Assembly: GCA_000507305.1 (NCBI GenBank)
Contig: DF239543.1
Coordinates: forward strand, 1-64,000
DNA from: Breviolum minutum Mf 1.05b.01
Taxonomy: Eukaryota; Sar; Dinophyceae; Suessiales; Symbiodiniaceae
Reading direction: 5' to 3'
Length of the DNA stretch: 64,000 nucleotides
The notes under the pieces were generated by a model. The model did not search any database and had not been told where the DNA came from. It saw nothing but the letters and a program-made list of their open reading frames with translations. The translations under genes were made by a program, and so were the position numbers. Below are positions 62,527 to 64,000 of the stretch, piece after piece; position 1 is the stretch's first letter, and every line of letters begins with the position of its first letter.

Positions 62527-64000
62527 ATGAATCATGTTCATGTCAACCTCGTTTCCATCTATGGCACTGTGTCATGGGCTGTGTGTGATCACAGCGTATT
62601 ACCACCTCGACAAAGGATCACACAAATCTCCCAGCTCTCCTATGGAGTTTCGCGCATCTTCACTTCGGTGTGTGGATTTTCGATGACTTCCTTGGTTTTC
62701 TTTGGATCTCAACGTCAAAGGTCACGTTGTTGGTCCCGATCAATCTCCACTGGGCGAGCTTCGGAATCTCGCCGTTCGTGTTCGCGGCTTTGGGAAGAGG
62801 TATTACCATCAACCGCTGACCTGGAAGTGACCAAGGACTTGTTGCAAGATGCTTGGGAAAAGTCAGGTTTTCGAGATCCAAAGGCAAAAGCTCCACTTTA
62901 CCGTTTAGTGCATGTTGCATTTCCACATCTCTTTCCAACTGCCAGCACTGCCAAAAAAGCATTACGAAGGGGTTATGTCTTGGTGGATGGTGAAACCAGG
63001 TCGAGTTCAAGTTTGTCTCCTCCAGAAGGATCGTTTCTTACAGCTCAGGTAGAAAGAAGTCTAACTTCAACTCACAAGGTGAGTATTGAGCAAAGATTGG
63101 AGATGTGGAATGCTGGGAAGCCGGAATCTGCACAGATTCGGGTCTTGCATCATGATCAAGAAGCTGCATGGGCTGTGGTGAACAAGCCTCCTGGTATTCA
63201 TACATCTCCAGTGGGAATTGATGCATGGCAAAGTTTGACATTACAATCATACTTACCTGCTCTCCTTGAACCACCCTTGCATGGAACCCCATGCCGAAGT
63301 GGCCCTAGACCATGCCATCGTTTGGACATGTTGGTGGCTGGTCCCGTTGCAGTAGCCACCTCAGAGGAAGCAATGAGATCATTGAATCAGTCCTTTCAGA
63401 ATCGACAAGTTCACAAAGAATATCATGCAACTTGGCAGGATGAACCTGGACAACTTTTTTACCGTTTGATATTTGATATTTGATACTTGTTAAGTTATCA
63501 TCATCATGTTATCATCGTTTTGTTTTCTTTTTAACAAATCTAGTATAGTCAAGTTTTTAGACCCTCAGCGACTGTGTTAATAGTCTTTGAAGCAAGGGTC
63601 TCACGAGCTCTGTTCGCGGAGATTTGGTAAAATACCACCTACACAAAGAATGGAGAAAAATGAGTGTTTTACAGTGAAACATCTAGATCTAAGAAAAGAA
63701 CACATTTTTGTGTTATTTATGCATCTGTATTTGGCATGGCTCCAACATATTTCGGAATACTCTACATGACCAACTTTGCCGTCCATTTTGATACCATCAT
63801 TTTTAGCCATAAACATGTATGGTGGAACCTTTCATGAACTTGGGCCTTGGGGTTATATAAGTTGAACTCTTTCTTTCACGTTTGAACACATCGAATGACT
63901 AAGTTACTAAGGCCATTTTGTGTGGTGATGGTGGGCATGCAGGAGATCAATTTTCGGTTGATTTTCCAGTGGATGAGAAAGAATCCCATACAGATGTAGA
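62527..64000 (+). CDS. RluA-family pseudouridine synthase, 3' part beyond the window
   Basis: A first exon is open from 62527 to 63448, unusually long here. It includes an S4-like segment (TAKKALRRGYVLVDGE), the RluA opening AVVNKPPGIHTSP, the catalytic-loop motif CHRLDMLVAGPVAVA with Asp at about residue 267, and VHKEYHATW. A second exon from 63943 reads DQFSVDFPVDEKESHTDV, the family's 'D.Pi.gK.a.T' segment, and runs off the window. The join that keeps frame is CCT G at 63448 to GA GAT at 63943, an intron starting with GA and ending with AG, known in dinoflagellates. RluA enzymes convert uridine to pseudouridine in rRNA, tRNA or mRNA; the catalytic Asp is present. The residues before about 90 may be an organelle presequence or may include intron, so the start at 62527 is provisional. 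Confidence 0.8.

Overview
The window looks like nuclear DNA of a dinoflagellate, probably one with a peridinin-type plastid. There is no long uninterrupted gene. Short exons (about 30 to 130 bp) lie between T-rich introns. Where a protein family is recognisable, the reading frame can be restored only by using GC-AG and occasional GA-AG introns beside GT-AG, nearly always with AG followed by G. This mixed donor use, T-rich introns, dense short inverted-repeat elements and all recognised exons on one strand are typical of dinoflagellates. One gene start also carries a signal peptide followed by a Phe-starting transit region, as in dinoflagellate plastid proteins. Species cannot be named.

Layout, all genes on the + strand. 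1-2.6 kb: possible HEAT-repeat exons. 4.0-4.4 kb: end of a protein with three ubiquitin-interacting motifs. 4.87-7.84 kb: a recent tandem duplication of a Cys-containing, probably degenerate unit. 12.4-13.9 kb: a PUB-domain gene. 16.7-17.6 kb: a secretory/plastid-targeted protein. 20.4-22.7 kb: unknown exons. 26.36-32.21 kb: the best-resolved gene, 15 exons joined in frame to 291 codons, encoding glutaredoxin, then methionine sulfoxide reductase B whose catalytic residue is an in-frame TGA (probable selenocysteine), then a tail ending in a CaaX box. 34.0-39.0 kb: a RING exon set followed by tandem SH3/KOW-like repeats, possibly one gene. 41.0-42.6 kb: a VOC/glyoxalase-like protein. 43.5-62.2 kb: scattered exon fragments of several unrecognised genes, one with LRR-like exons. 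62.5 kb to the window end: an RluA-type pseudouridine synthase, cut by the window edge.

Between and inside genes are at least five families of roughly 100-130 bp terminal-inverted-repeat elements (called A to E here), several with TA at both ends, plus many (AT)n, (ATC)n, (TTG)n and (CAA)n tracts. Several elements lie inside introns, which fits introner-like or MITE-like intron invasion. Three functional themes recur: redox repair (glutaredoxin plus MsrB), ubiquitin-linked proteins (UIM, PUB, RING) and RNA modification (RluA). Their proximity may be chance. Coordinates of unrecognised exons are approximate because splice sites were judged by eye.
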